A DNA stretch of 64,000 nt, from positions 496,001-560,000 of the forward strand of contig NZ_BKCG01000001.1 of NCBI RefSeq assembly GCF_008974325.1, written 5' to 3'. The notes beneath the pieces are model-generated. The model was given only the letters and a program-made list of their open reading frames with translations. It searched no databases and was not told the DNA's origin. The translations under genes were made by a program, and so were the position numbers. Source of the DNA: Patiriisocius marinus. GTDB lineage: Bacteria > Bacteroidota > Bacteroidia > Flavobacteriales > Flavobacteriaceae. Positions 8,671-17,528 of the stretch are shown piece after piece. Positions within the stretch are counted from its first letter, which is position 1. Each line of letters starts with the position of its first letter.

Positions 8671-8758
8671 TATGTAACCTTCAATTCACGTTAACGTCTT
8701 TAATGAGACGTGATAAGCTATTTATTAGTAAATTCGCCACTAACAAAAAAAATGCAAA

Positions 8759-11700
8759 ATGAGTTCATTTTCCTTTAAAAAATGGAATACAATTTTAGGC
8801 TGGTCTGTCTTTGCTATCGCACTGATAACATACTGGTTAACCGTTGAACCAACAGCCAGTTTTTGGGATGCGGGCGAGTACATCACTACTGCTTCAAATC
8901 TTGAAGTAGGTCACCCACCTGGAGCACCACTTTATCAATTAATGGGTGCATTCTTCTCCATTTTCGCAATGGAGCCAACAAATATTGCATTGACAATAAA
9001 TTTAATGTCAGTATTTGCAAGTGCCTTTACCATTTTATTTATGTTTTGGTCTGTCACCATTCTATTAACAAATATTGTTGCTAAAAACGACAAACTCACA
9101 ACCCATAATCAAATTGCAATACTTGGTAGCGCAGCAGTAGGTGCGCTTTCATTCACTTTTACAGATAGTTTTTGGTATAGCGCTGTTGAGGCAGAAGTAT
9201 ATGCTATGGCAATTTTTATTATGTCTGTGCTATTTTACGCAGGACTACGATGGGAGCGCGATATGAACAACCCACGTGGAGATAAATGGGTAGTTCTTAT
9301 TTCATTTTTAGTTGGATTATCATTTGGAGTTCACTTTATGGGGCTTCTTACAATACCTGCAATTGGGTTTCTTTACTTCTTTAAAAACACAAAGAAAGTA
9401 ACTGTCAAAAATTTCATCATAGCAAATTTTGTTACGGTAGCTATTTTGTTATTTATTTTCAAATTACTGCTCCCAATGACAATGCGCTTTTTTAGTGCTT
9501 CGGAAATTTTCTTTGTAAACAGTATTGGGCTACCATTTAACTCAGGTACGTTGATTGCAGGGCTAATGTTTATCGCTTTGTTTTATTTCGGTTTAAAATA
9601 TACGCGTGCTAAAAGCTATGTAAAACTAAATACACTATTATTATGCGTACTGTTCATTTTTATTGGATTTTCTAGTTGGTTGATGTTACCTATCCGTGCA
9701 AATGCAGGAACTGTTATTAATGAAAACAACCCTAATAACGCAAGAGAACTACTAGCATATTACAACAGAGAGCAATATCCTGAAACGCATTTATTTTATG
9801 GCGGTCAATTTACAGAAGACTATAGCGGTCTAGATGTCGACAACCCATATTTAGACGACAAACCTAAATATGAAAAGGATTTAAAGACCAATAAGTATGT
9901 AATAGTAAACGACATTCGAAACGCAAAACAAAATTACGACGATAATCATAAATCAATTTTACCTCGAATGTGGAGTGCTGAACATAGCGCTAATTATATG
10001 GAAATTGCAGGCCCAGTTGAATTTTCAATTAAAAGGGAATACAGCAATGAACAACGACTTGTAGACGAGGTCGATAAATTTAAACAAGCCTATAATGAAG
10101 GCCTTGTTGATAGTGAAGATTACAATAAATTCCTTAAGCAATTTGGCGACTACTTAGACGTTGAAAAACCCTCATTTATACAGAATATTGGGTTTATGTT
10201 TGAGTTTCAATTTGGCTATATGTACTGGCGCTATTTTATGTGGAATTATGCCGGAAGACAAGATGATGTTCAAGGACGTTATGACAACCTCCACGGAAAC
10301 TGGATAAGCGGAATTCCTTTTGTAGACAAGTTTTTAGTTGGCTCTCAAAAAAATATACCTACAGATGCATTAGAAAACAAGGGACGCAATACCTATTTCT
10401 TCCTACCTTTAATAATAGGATTGATTGGATTTCTCTTCCATGCTAAATTTGATAAAAAGAGTTTTTGGGTGCTGTTAGTTTTCTTTCTATTTACAGGACT
10501 CGCATTAAAAGTTTACCTAAACGAGAGACCTTTTGAACCACGAGAACGTGACTATGCTTTAGTAGGTAGTTTTTATGTGTTCGCAATATGGATAGGCTAT
10601 GGAGCATATGCTATCTATGAAATGTTACGGGAAAAAATATCTCCAAAAATTGCCATTCCAATAGCCTTAGGAGCTACATTGTTAGCATCTCCCGTGTTAT
10701 TAGCTTCGCAAAACTGGGATGATCACGATAGATCTAATAGATATACTGCACAATCAATGGCTCGTATGTATTTAGACAGTATTGAAGAAAACGGAATTAT
10801 ATTCACCATTGGTGATAATGATACGTTTGCACTTTGGTATTTACAAAACGTAGAAGGATACCGTCGCGACGTAAGAGTAATTAACACCGCTCTATTTGCC
10901 ACTGACTGGTATATTGATGATATGAAAAAGAAAGCCTTCGACAGCGATCCTATTCCATCACAATTAACTCACGAAGAATATAAATGGGGCTCTAGAGATT
11001 TTGTTGTTTTTCAACCAACTAAAAAAGATACCATAGACATTAAAACCTGGATGAGTTGGATTGCAAATGAAAGTGAAGTAACCAAATTCACAATACCAAG
11101 TAGCGGGCAAGTGATTAACACATTCCCTTCTAAAACAGTTAGAATACCTGTTAATAAAGATGCTGTACTTGCTAATGGTGTTGTTCAGGAAAAAGATGCT
11201 GACAAAATTGTGGACTATATTGATATGACAATTAATGAAGATATCATTTACAAGAACACACTAATGATGCTAGACATTATTGCTAATAATGACTGGAAAC
11301 GCCCTATCTATTTTAGCGGTGGTAGTTTTGGTGATAACGACTATTTATGGATGAAAGATTACCTTCAACTTGATGGCGTTGTTTATAAATTGGTTCCTAT
11401 TGAAACTAAAATTGACCCAGATGTTCTATATGATATGGGACGTATTGATAGCGATAAAATGTACGATATTGTTATGGCTTGGGATTGGGGTAATAGCGGA
11501 TCTCCAGATATTTATCACGATGTAGAGACACGAAGAAATGGACTTACATATAGAAGTAATCTTGCTCGATTAGCTGAAACGTTAATTAACGAAAAAAAGT
11601 TCAAAAAAGCCGAAGACATATTAGACTTAGCTATGGAGAAAATGCCAGTTGACAAGTTTGATTTCTATTCTCTTTTAGAACCATTCGTCTTAGGGTATTA

Positions 11701-12082
11701 TGAGATTGGTAAAAATGAAAAAGGCCTTGAAATTTATCGTCAATTAGCTAAAATCTACCAAGAAAAACTACTTTATTTTAGCGGTTTTACAACAAAAGAG
11801 AAAATAGATTTGAACAGAGAAATCTATACTGATATGGAGCGATACAGAGCCATCGTTAATATATTAATCGCTAAAGAAAATAACGCTATTTATGAAAAAG
11901 AAGTAAGTACCTTTAATGGTTATATTGGTTTATTTCCATATTTATACTCACCAAAAGAAGGTATTAATTTAGACAATAAATCTAGAATAGAAACAGACAT
12001 GGATATTCCATTAGACTCCACTTTATTAGAGCTATTAGAAGAAAATCTTTCCACAGAAATGCAGACAGAAGAACAACAATAA
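8759..12082 (+). CDS. DUF2723 membrane protein, GT-C-like glycosyltransferase (GT117)
   Basis: The 1107-residue protein starts with a multi-spanning membrane domain (about 10-12 segments within residues 12-660). A large soluble part follows, ending in helical TPR-like repeats (about 930-1010). The first periplasmic loop holds FWDAGEY (Asp37, Glu40) and VGHPPGAP (50-57), the signature of DUF2723; the acidic pair resembles the catalytic loop of GT-C glycosyltransferases. CAZy lists this family as GT117. A role in transferring a lipid-linked sugar outside the inner membrane, perhaps in protein O-glycosylation, is proposed for Bacteroidota but is not shown here. It is followed after 6 bases by a polysaccharide deacetylase, so the two form an operon. 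Confidence 0.85.
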   Translation: MSSFSFKKWNTILGWSVFAIALITYWLTVEPTASFWDAGEYITTASNLEVGHPPGAPLYQLMGAFFSIFAMEPTNIALTINLMSVFASAFTILFMFWSVTILLTNIVAKNDKLTTHNQIAILGSAAVGALSFTFTDSFWYSAVEAEVYAMAIFIMSVLFYAGLRWERDMNNPRGDKWVVLISFLVGLSFGVHFMGLLTIPAIGFLYFFKNTKKVTVKNFIIANFVTVAILLFIFKLLLPMTMRFFSASEIFFVNSIGLPFNSGTLIAGLMFIALFYFGLKYTRAKSYVKLNTLLLCVLFIFIGFSSWLMLPIRANAGTVINENNPNNARELLAYYNREQYPETHLFYGGQFTEDYSGLDVDNPYLDDKPKYEKDLKTNKYVIVNDIRNAKQNYDDNHKSILPRMWSAEHSANYMEIAGPVEFSIKREYSNEQRLVDEVDKFKQAYNEGLVDSEDYNKFLKQFGDYLDVEKPSFIQNIGFMFEFQFGYMYWRYFMWNYAGRQDDVQGRYDNLHGNWISGIPFVDKFLVGSQKNIPTDALENKGRNTYFFLPLIIGLIGFLFHAKFDKKSFWVLLVFFLFTGLALKVYLNERPFEPRERDYALVGSFYVFAIWIGYGAYAIYEMLREKISPKIAIPIALGATLLASPVLLASQNWDDHDRSNRYTAQSMARMYLDSIEENGIIFTIGDNDTFALWYLQNVEGYRRDVRVINTALFATDWYIDDMKKKAFDSDPIPSQLTHEEYKWGSRDFVVFQPTKKDTIDIKTWMSWIANESEVTKFTIPSSGQVINTFPSKTVRIPVNKDAVLANGVVQEKDADKIVDYIDMTINEDIIYKNTLMMLDIIANNDWKRPIYFSGGSFGDNDYLWMKDYLQLDGVVYKLVPIETKIDPDVLYDMGRIDSDKMYDIVMAWDWGNSGSPDIYHDVETRRNGLTYRSNLARLAETLINEKKFKKAEDILDLAMEKMPVDKFDFYSLLEPFVLGYYEIGKNEKGLEIYRQLAKIYQEKLLYFSGFTTKEKIDLNREIYTDMERYRAIVNILIAKENNAIYEKEVSTFNGYIGLFPYLYSPKEGINLDNKSRIETDMDIPLDSTLLELLEENLSTEMQTEEQQ

Positions 12083-12088
12083 ATAGTC

Positions 12089-12736
12089 ATGAAATTTGCA
12101 TTTGCTAAAACGCCTAAATTTGTGCAGCGGTTATTCCGCAAACGAATTTGGGCGTTTTTGAATTCTAAAAACACTGTTTATTTAACGTTCGATGATGGTC
12201 CTATACCCGAAGTAACTCCTTGGGTTTTAGAACAACTAAAAAAGCATCAAGCAAAAGCTACATTTTTTTGTATAGGCGACAATGTGCTTAAACATCCTGA
12301 AGTTTTAGAAAAAATTATTAGTGATGGACACACAATAGGAAATCACACACAGCACCACCTTAATGGCTGGAAAACACCTTTCGAGGTATATTTAAGTGAT
12401 ATTGAAAAATGCAATAAGGCCATCCAGTCAAAATCTGAGCTAACAACAAACAACAAGCTATTTCGTCCTCCTTATGGAAAAATGACGTCAAAACAGGCTA
12501 ATCACTTGTTAAAGAAAGGAGTTAAAATTATTATGTGGGATATACTTAGTATGGATTATGACAAATCCATTAGTGAAAAAAAATGCCTTGATAATGTAAT
12601 CCGAAATATTAAACCGGGAAGTATCATCATTTTCCACGACAGTCTTAAAGCTGAAAAAAATCTGAGATATGCACTCCCTCAAGTACTAGATTATATAAAA
12701 AGACAAGGGTATAATTGTGAGGGCATTTCGGTATAA
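12089..12736 (+). CDS. Polysaccharide deacetylase (NodB-type)
   Basis: This is a 215-residue carbohydrate esterase 4 domain. It has motif 1 TFDDGP with Asp35 and Asp36, the metal-binding His86-x3-His90 (NHTQHH), motif 3 RPPYG near residue 126, and the late motif FHDS near residue 183. It would remove acetyl groups from N-acetylated sugars. There is no signal peptide; a basic, aromatic N-terminus (FVQRLFRKRIWAF) may act as a membrane-contact segment. It starts 6 bases after the DUF2723 gene and ends 9 bases before the convergent thioredoxin gene. Its substrate is unknown; coupling to DUF2723 suggests a surface glycan. Confidence 0.9.
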   Translation: MKFAFAKTPKFVQRLFRKRIWAFLNSKNTVYLTFDDGPIPEVTPWVLEQLKKHQAKATFFCIGDNVLKHPEVLEKIISDGHTIGNHTQHHLNGWKTPFEVYLSDIEKCNKAIQSKSELTTNNKLFRPPYGKMTSKQANHLLKKGVKIIMWDILSMDYDKSISEKKCLDNVIRNIKPGSIIIFHDSLKAEKNLRYALPQVLDYIKRQGYNCEGISV

Positions 12737-12745
12737 AATATAATA

Positions 12746-13042
12746 CTAAATGTATTCTTTAACTAAGCCTATTAAAGTGTTCGCATCCTGCTGTCCACTT
12801 TGACGCCATTTCATTTCACCTTCTTTATATATCATAAGCGTAGGTAATCCCTTTACTCGTAAAGCTTCAGCAAGCTCAGAGTTTTTTTCTACATCGATCT
12901 TTATCACTCTTGCCTTATCCCCAAGTGCTACTGCTACATCGCGCAAAACAGGATGCATTGATTTACAAGCTTCATCCCATTCTGCATAGAAGTCTAACAA
13001 GACAGGTACGTGTGTTTCTATTAATTCTCCAAATTTTGACAT
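12746..13042 (-). CDS. Thioredoxin-family protein with a single active-site cysteine
   Basis: The 98-residue protein has the thioredoxin fold layout (DFYAEW, then a KIDVEKNSELAEALRVKGLPTL stretch with the cis-proline). However, the usual WCGPC reads WDEAC: the first cysteine is Asp23 and only Cys26 remains. It cannot form the normal CxxC disulfide by itself. It may act as a monothiol exchanger, a chaperone-like partner or a peroxide-response protein. It has its own -7 candidate upstream and is cytoplasmic, as no signal peptide is present. Confidence 0.88.
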   Translation of the reverse strand: MSKFGELIETHVPVLLDFYAEWDEACKSMHPVLRDVAVALGDKARVIKIDVEKNSELAEALRVKGLPTLMIYKEGEMKWRQSGQQDANTLIGLVKEYI

Positions 13043-13074
13043 TTGTTTTATTTTTTAACTGAGGAATATACAAA

Positions 13075-13082
13075 CAAATATA
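13075..13082 (-). promoter_or_regulatory. -7 promoter element of the thioredoxin-like gene
   Basis: The minus strand reads TATATTTG, a match to TAnnTTTG, 33 bases before the start codon. No clear -33 TTTG was found at the usual distance. Confidence 0.4.
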
Positions 13083-13106
13083 ACATTTATCGTTTAAATA
13101 TAAGCG

Positions 13107-14354
13107 CTAAGCGGTCTTCAGCTTCTTTTTCAAGGTAATTACTGTTACTTCTGGCCAGATTCCAACTCGACCAGGGTATCCTAAATATCCAAAACCACGA
13201 TTAACATTAATATAGCGACCAAACTCTTCATAGACTCCAGCCCAATTTTCATAACGATATTTTATTAAACTCCATTTAAACCAACCTGGTATTTCGATAC
13301 CAAACTGCATTCCATGAGTATGTCCACTTAAAGTAAGATGAATATTTTTAGGGTGTTCCTTTACTTGAGCTTGCCAGTGAGAAGGATCGTGACTCATTAA
13401 TATTGTAAAATCTTCAGGAGCTACATGTTCACAAGCTTTTTCTAAATCTCCAGATTTTTTAAAACCTCCTTTTCCCCAATTCTCAACTCCAACTAATTTT
13501 ATAGCCTGCCCATCACGTTCAAAAGTTCGGCTTTCATTAAGCAATAAATCCCAGCCCATTTCTTTTTGAATATCTTTTAACTCTTGAAGATTATTAATTT
13601 TATCAGCAGGGGTGTTCCACTCAACATAATCACCATAATCGTGGTTTCCCAAAACAGAATATACACCATCTTTAGCTTTTAAGCTACCAAAAACATTTTT
13701 CCATTCATTCATTTCAGAAGCTACATTATTAACCAAGTCACCTGTAAATAATATAATATCACTTTTCTGCTTATTTACTAAATCAACTGCGTAATTAACC
13801 TTTTCGGCATTATCAAAACTTCCGCTATGAACATCACTAATTTGAGTTAATGTATAGCCATCAAATGCATCTGGCAAATCATCAAATTCAAGCGCATATT
13901 TTAGTACCTTATAATTGTATTTACCTTTAACCATTCCATACAATAAACTTGCAAATGGTAATGCTGCAATACCCAATGCAACGGTGCTTAAAAACTTCCT
14001 TCTAGAAGGCATATGAAATCCTGTTTCACTTCCCCCTACTTTAGAAATAAGCCCCAAAACAAAACGCACAATATCTTCGCCAAACATAATTAGTACAAGC
14101 AGTAATTTAGGAACAAGAAGCGCTAAGAAAAGACCAAAAACATACATTAGTTTCGGGTTAGTCCTTGCCTCTCCAGTTGAAATGGCGTAAATAAACAATC
14201 CTAAAACAACTACAGAACTTAACACATACAACCCGTGCAATAGCGGGTTTTTAGTTATAGTCTTTACCGCTTGGAATGCGTAAACATCAATAAGAATATA
14301 TAGAACAATTGGGATAATCCAGCGGAGCATAAAAATAGGTTTTGTATAAGTCAA
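13107..14354 (-). CDS. Membrane-anchored calcineurin-like metallophosphoesterase
   Basis: The 415-residue protein has three or four N-terminal membrane segments (about 8-105) plus a fourth or fifth hydrophobic stretch near 120-140. The phosphoesterase domain follows: ISDVHSG, TGDLVNN, GNHDYG, MSHDP and SGHTHG supply the two-metal ligands in the expected order. Family members hydrolyse phosphodiesters such as lipid head groups; YkuE-like relatives act near the membrane. The gene is monocistronic. The exact substrate is not visible from sequence. Confidence 0.87.
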   Translation of the reverse strand: MTYTKPIFMLRWIIPIVLYILIDVYAFQAVKTITKNPLLHGLYVLSSVVVLGLFIYAISTGEARTNPKLMYVFGLFLALLVPKLLLVLIMFGEDIVRFVLGLISKVGGSETGFHMPSRRKFLSTVALGIAALPFASLLYGMVKGKYNYKVLKYALEFDDLPDAFDGYTLTQISDVHSGSFDNAEKVNYAVDLVNKQKSDIILFTGDLVNNVASEMNEWKNVFGSLKAKDGVYSVLGNHDYGDYVEWNTPADKINNLQELKDIQKEMGWDLLLNESRTFERDGQAIKLVGVENWGKGGFKKSGDLEKACEHVAPEDFTILMSHDPSHWQAQVKEHPKNIHLTLSGHTHGMQFGIEIPGWFKWSLIKYRYENWAGVYEEFGRYINVNRGFGYLGYPGRVGIWPEVTVITLKKKLKTA

Positions 14355-14410
14355 AGATAACTAATCAATAATATAATAAAGTTAGCGCTATGTTAAACAC
14401 TCATATCAAA

Positions 14411-14584
14411 CTAGAGAGTCACATTATCAATTTTTTCGTCTTGAAACATCGTAACTTCAGCTATTAAAACGCCATTCCACGCTGCTTCTTTTTTCTTATC
14501 AATATTATAGGTAGTAATACTGAATATTTCAAGCTTTCTTGCTAACAATAATAGAAACAAAATAGCGTTTACAATAGTGACAGC
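14411..14584 (-). pseudogene. Possible remnant of a small membrane protein
   Basis: A frame of 57 codons is bounded by stops. It begins with a hydrophobic run (VNAILFLLLLARKLEIF) and continues with a plausible soluble tail ending EVTMFQDEKIDNVTL. No ATG lies before the hydrophobic part; only ATT, GTA or TTG are available. It may be the end of a gene that lost its start, or chance. I do not recognise the family. Confidence 0.22.
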
Positions 14585-14766
14585 TTAGCATAGTCCTGTT
14601 TATACTTCCGTTATATAATTTTAAAAAAAACATCAATTACATAAAATACGAACAGAAAACAGGTGTTTACCCTAACGTATATTCCTACATTTCTGCTCGG
14701 AAAAAATGTTTAGTTTTGTTAAACATAAGTAGGTTAGTACCTAAAGGTATTAATCAAATTTGGGGC

Positions 14767-14795
14767 GAAAAGTCATCACACTGTGATGACTTTTC
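14767..14795. terminator. Perfect 14-base inverted repeat upstream of the kinase gene
   Basis: Positions 14767-14780 are the exact reverse complement of 14782-14795 around one central base. As RNA this would give a strong hairpin with a 3-5 base loop and TTTT on the 3' side. It looks like a terminator, but no gene ends just upstream on either strand. It could instead end a small transcript, attenuate the kinase mRNA, or be an operator. Confidence 0.5.
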
Positions 14796-14867
14796 CATTT
14801 TATAGTATTTACAAAGAGGCACTTACATATTTCTTAGTATCTTGTTTTTAGAAAACTAGCCCCTTAA

Positions 14868-16619
14868 ATGAAACAACTATTACTTTTCCTATTCCTCCCC
14901 CTACTTTGCTATACCCAAGAACAATCTGAAAAAGAGCGTCTTCTAAAGTCCTTAGACACAGCAGTTACCTATCAAGACAAGGCTCAGCTATATATTGATC
15001 TTGCGTGGGAATATATGATGGCGGAAAATGATAGTGCTGTTATTTACAATGATCTTTCTTTTAAAATTTCAGAAAAAAACAAATACACTCTTGGTAAGGC
15101 TATTGCTTTAGAATCTAAAGGACTCTATCACGAAATTATATCGGGCGACTACGAAAAAGCTAGTAACTATTATTTTCAAGGTATCGCATTAGCTGAAGAA
15201 AACAATTTAAATTATGCTACTTCAATTTATCATTCGCTTGGCGTTATGTTTCATACTAGCGATAATTACGATAAGGCAAAAGAATATTACACTATTGCTT
15301 ACGAAAGAGCATTGAATGAAAGTGACCTTGTACTTCAGAAAAAATGTGTTACAAATTTAGGAACAATAAATTCCTCTCAAGGAAATTATGACTTAGCAGA
15401 AAAAATGCTTCTAGAAAGTATTAAAATTCCTGTAAGAGAAGACATAAATTATAGTACATACGCTAATCTAGCAAACCTTTTTAAAAGAAAAAAAGAATAT
15501 TCTAAAGCACTTGAAATGGTTGAAAAAGCCATTATAAAGCATCCCGATAATTATGACTCTGAACGGAACCTGATTTTTTTAGTAGAGATAAAAAAAGCCC
15601 TTGGAGATAGCACAGGAATTGAAAATGCACTTCAGCGTTTGCTTATTGAATACCCTTCTATTAAAAGTTTTAGAGATAAAAGTTTAATGGCTCGAGCCAT
15701 TTCCGATAGCTATAAACTAAAGGAAGATTTTAAAGCAGCGCTAGAATATCGTGACGAGTACATTTTATTATATGAAGAAGTTAAAAGTGGCCAACGAGAT
15801 GATACTGTTTTTGAAATGGAGGCACAATACCAAAATGAAAAAAAACAAAGAGAAATTGAAAAACAACAAGCCACTAAAACACTATTATTATGGATTGCTG
15901 GATTAGTAACAATTTTACTAGCAGCAGTATTATTTTCTTACTTTAAAAACAAAAAGAAAAATGGTCTTTTAGCAAAACAGAAAAAAATGCTAGAAGCAAC
16001 CATAGATGAAAAAAACATATTACTTAGAGAAACACACCATAGAGTAAAAAATAGTTTTCAAATGGTATCTTCTCTGCTCTTTATACAAAGTGAAACCGCA
16101 CAAAACAAGGAAGCAAAACTTGCAATTAAAGAAGCTCAAAATCGTGTGCGATCTATGGTTTTAATACATCAAAAATTGTACAGCAAAGATCAACTTGTTG
16201 GGATTGACTCTAAGGAATATATTGAAGATTTCACGAAAGATATAATTGAAAGTCATCAATTTGAAAACACTAAAATAAAGTATCAAATAAATGCAGAACA
16301 ACTTGTGCTTTCTATTGAAACCATTACACCTATAGGATTGATTTTAAACGAGCTAATAACAAATGTTCTAAAACACGCATTTAAACCGGTTACTGCAGAA
16401 AGTTTTATGCAAATAAACCTTTATACAGAACAAAACAAACTAATCCTTGAGGTTATAGATAATGGCTTAGGAATGCCTGAATCAATAAAAGATACATCAT
16501 TTGGCATTGAATTAATTGATGCACTATCTAAAAAACTAAAAGCAAGACTTACTCACGAAAAAAATATTCCAAAAGGAACTGTTGCAAAAGTAATTATGAA
16601 ACGCTTTGAGGTTTTATGA
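14868..16619 (+). CDS. TPR-containing sensor histidine kinase (HisKA_2 type)
   Basis: The 583-residue protein has a signal peptide (1-17), periplasmic TPR-like helices (about 35-300) and a single membrane span near 339-358 (LLLWIAGLVTILLAAVLFSY). A short coiled coil follows, and then a HisKA_2 dimer domain with ETHHRVKN (phospho-acceptor His390 or His391). The ATPase domain shows ILNELITNVLKHAF (N-box), DNGLGMP (G1), and SFGIELI (G2). It lies 121 bases before a LytTR response regulator gene in the same direction, its probable partner. The signal sensed is unknown; TPR sensors of this type are common in Bacteroidota. Confidence 0.9.
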   Translation: MKQLLLFLFLPLLCYTQEQSEKERLLKSLDTAVTYQDKAQLYIDLAWEYMMAENDSAVIYNDLSFKISEKNKYTLGKAIALESKGLYHEIISGDYEKASNYYFQGIALAEENNLNYATSIYHSLGVMFHTSDNYDKAKEYYTIAYERALNESDLVLQKKCVTNLGTINSSQGNYDLAEKMLLESIKIPVREDINYSTYANLANLFKRKKEYSKALEMVEKAIIKHPDNYDSERNLIFLVEIKKALGDSTGIENALQRLLIEYPSIKSFRDKSLMARAISDSYKLKEDFKAALEYRDEYILLYEEVKSGQRDDTVFEMEAQYQNEKKQREIEKQQATKTLLLWIAGLVTILLAAVLFSYFKNKKKNGLLAKQKKMLEATIDEKNILLRETHHRVKNSFQMVSSLLFIQSETAQNKEAKLAIKEAQNRVRSMVLIHQKLYSKDQLVGIDSKEYIEDFTKDIIESHQFENTKIKYQINAEQLVLSIETITPIGLILNELITNVLKHAFKPVTAESFMQINLYTEQNKLILEVIDNGLGMPESIKDTSFGIELIDALSKKLKARLTHEKNIPKGTVAKVIMKRFEVL

Positions 16620-16740
16620 CACTAACATAGTAGAAAACAATGAATTATTTCGGTTTTCACTCACTAAAAAAAACCTTTATTCACTAAAGAAATTGTTTTT
16701 CGTAAAATGATATTTGTATCTTTAGTAGATAAACTAACCT

Positions 16741-17424
16741 GTGAATAAGCCTAGAATCTATATCGTAGAAGATGAACCTCTTATTTTAATGAACATTAAA
16801 ATGGCATTAAAAAAGAAAGGGATTGAAGTGCTTGGCACTAGTGATGAATTTAACGAAGCTGTAGTAGAAATCACAAAACTACAACCCACTTTAGTATTAC
16901 TTGACATTCAACTAGAAGGAAATAAAGACGGTGTAGACGTCGCTGAATACTTAGACAAACTTAGTGTTCCTTATTTATACATAACGTCGCAAACAGACCC
17001 TAATACGCTTGCTAGAGTTAAAGAAACAAACCCGCTGGGTTATATTGTAAAACCATTTACCGAGGCAGGGTTATTAAGTAATATTGAACTTGCTTGGCAT
17101 AGTATTGCAAAAGATGAAGACGAAATAATCCATATTAAAAGTGCTGGTAAAAAAATAGCTATTAATCAAGCTTCCATTCAATATCTCAAAGCGTTTGACA
17201 ACTACTGTTACATCATTACAGCTTCCGGAGAATACATTGTGCCGCACACATTAAAAAGCACATCTGAACTATTAAACCAAAATCATTTTTTCCAATGCCA
17301 CAGAAGTTATTGGGTAAACTTGCGAAAAGTATCAGGAATTAAATCGGAATGTATCGTAATTGAAAATCACGAAATTCCATTGAGTTACGGAAACAAGAAA
17401 GCATTAAGTAAGCGACTAGAATAA
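16741..17424 (+). CDS. LytTR-family response regulator
   Basis: The 227-residue regulator has a receiver domain with acidic Glu10-Asp11-Glu12, phospho-acceptor Asp55 (LLDIQLEG), Ser83 (ITSQ) and Lys104 (VKPF). A C-terminal LytTR DNA-binding domain spans about 128-227 (FQCHRSYWVNLRKVSGI). The first codon is GTG at 16741; the receiver begins at once, so this start fits. It follows the histidine kinase gene and probably receives phosphate from it. A terminator closes the pair at 17476. LytTR regulators bind paired direct repeats in promoters; its targets cannot be read from this window. Confidence 0.93.
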   Translation: MNKPRIYIVEDEPLILMNIKMALKKKGIEVLGTSDEFNEAVVEITKLQPTLVLLDIQLEGNKDGVDVAEYLDKLSVPYLYITSQTDPNTLARVKETNPLGYIVKPFTEAGLLSNIELAWHSIAKDEDEIIHIKSAGKKIAINQASIQYLKAFDNYCYIITASGEYIVPHTLKSTSELLNQNHFFQCHRSYWVNLRKVSGIKSECIVIENHEIPLSYGNKKALSKRLE

Positions 17425-17475
17425 TATTGATAGATAAAACTTAAAGTTCTCATGCTTTTAAAAACTTGAGAATTT

Positions 17476-17509
17476 AAAGACCGTATCGTGGGGATTACGG
17501 TCTTTTTTT
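17476..17509 (+). terminator. Terminator of the response regulator gene
   Basis: AAAGACCGTA (17476-17485) pairs with TACGGTCTTT (17496-17505), with a 10-base loop and a run of seven T from 17503. It separates the convergent response regulator and cyanophycin synthetase genes. Confidence 0.88.
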
Positions 17510-17528
17510 ATATAAACTTTTTAAAAGG

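Larger units (their letters stand above)
14355..14867. other. Gap of about 510 bases ahead of the histidine kinase gene
   Basis: It holds a minus-strand open frame of 57 codons without a normal start (14411-14584) and a perfect inverted repeat (14767-14795). The rest is AT-rich. I found no plus-strand gene and no clear TAnnTTTG element close to the kinase start. Confidence 0.5.

Noticed and set aside
17440-17470. Second hairpin before the response regulator terminator (CTCATGC...TTGAG)
   Set aside because: Pairing is short and broken; the real terminator at 17476 explains the transcript end.
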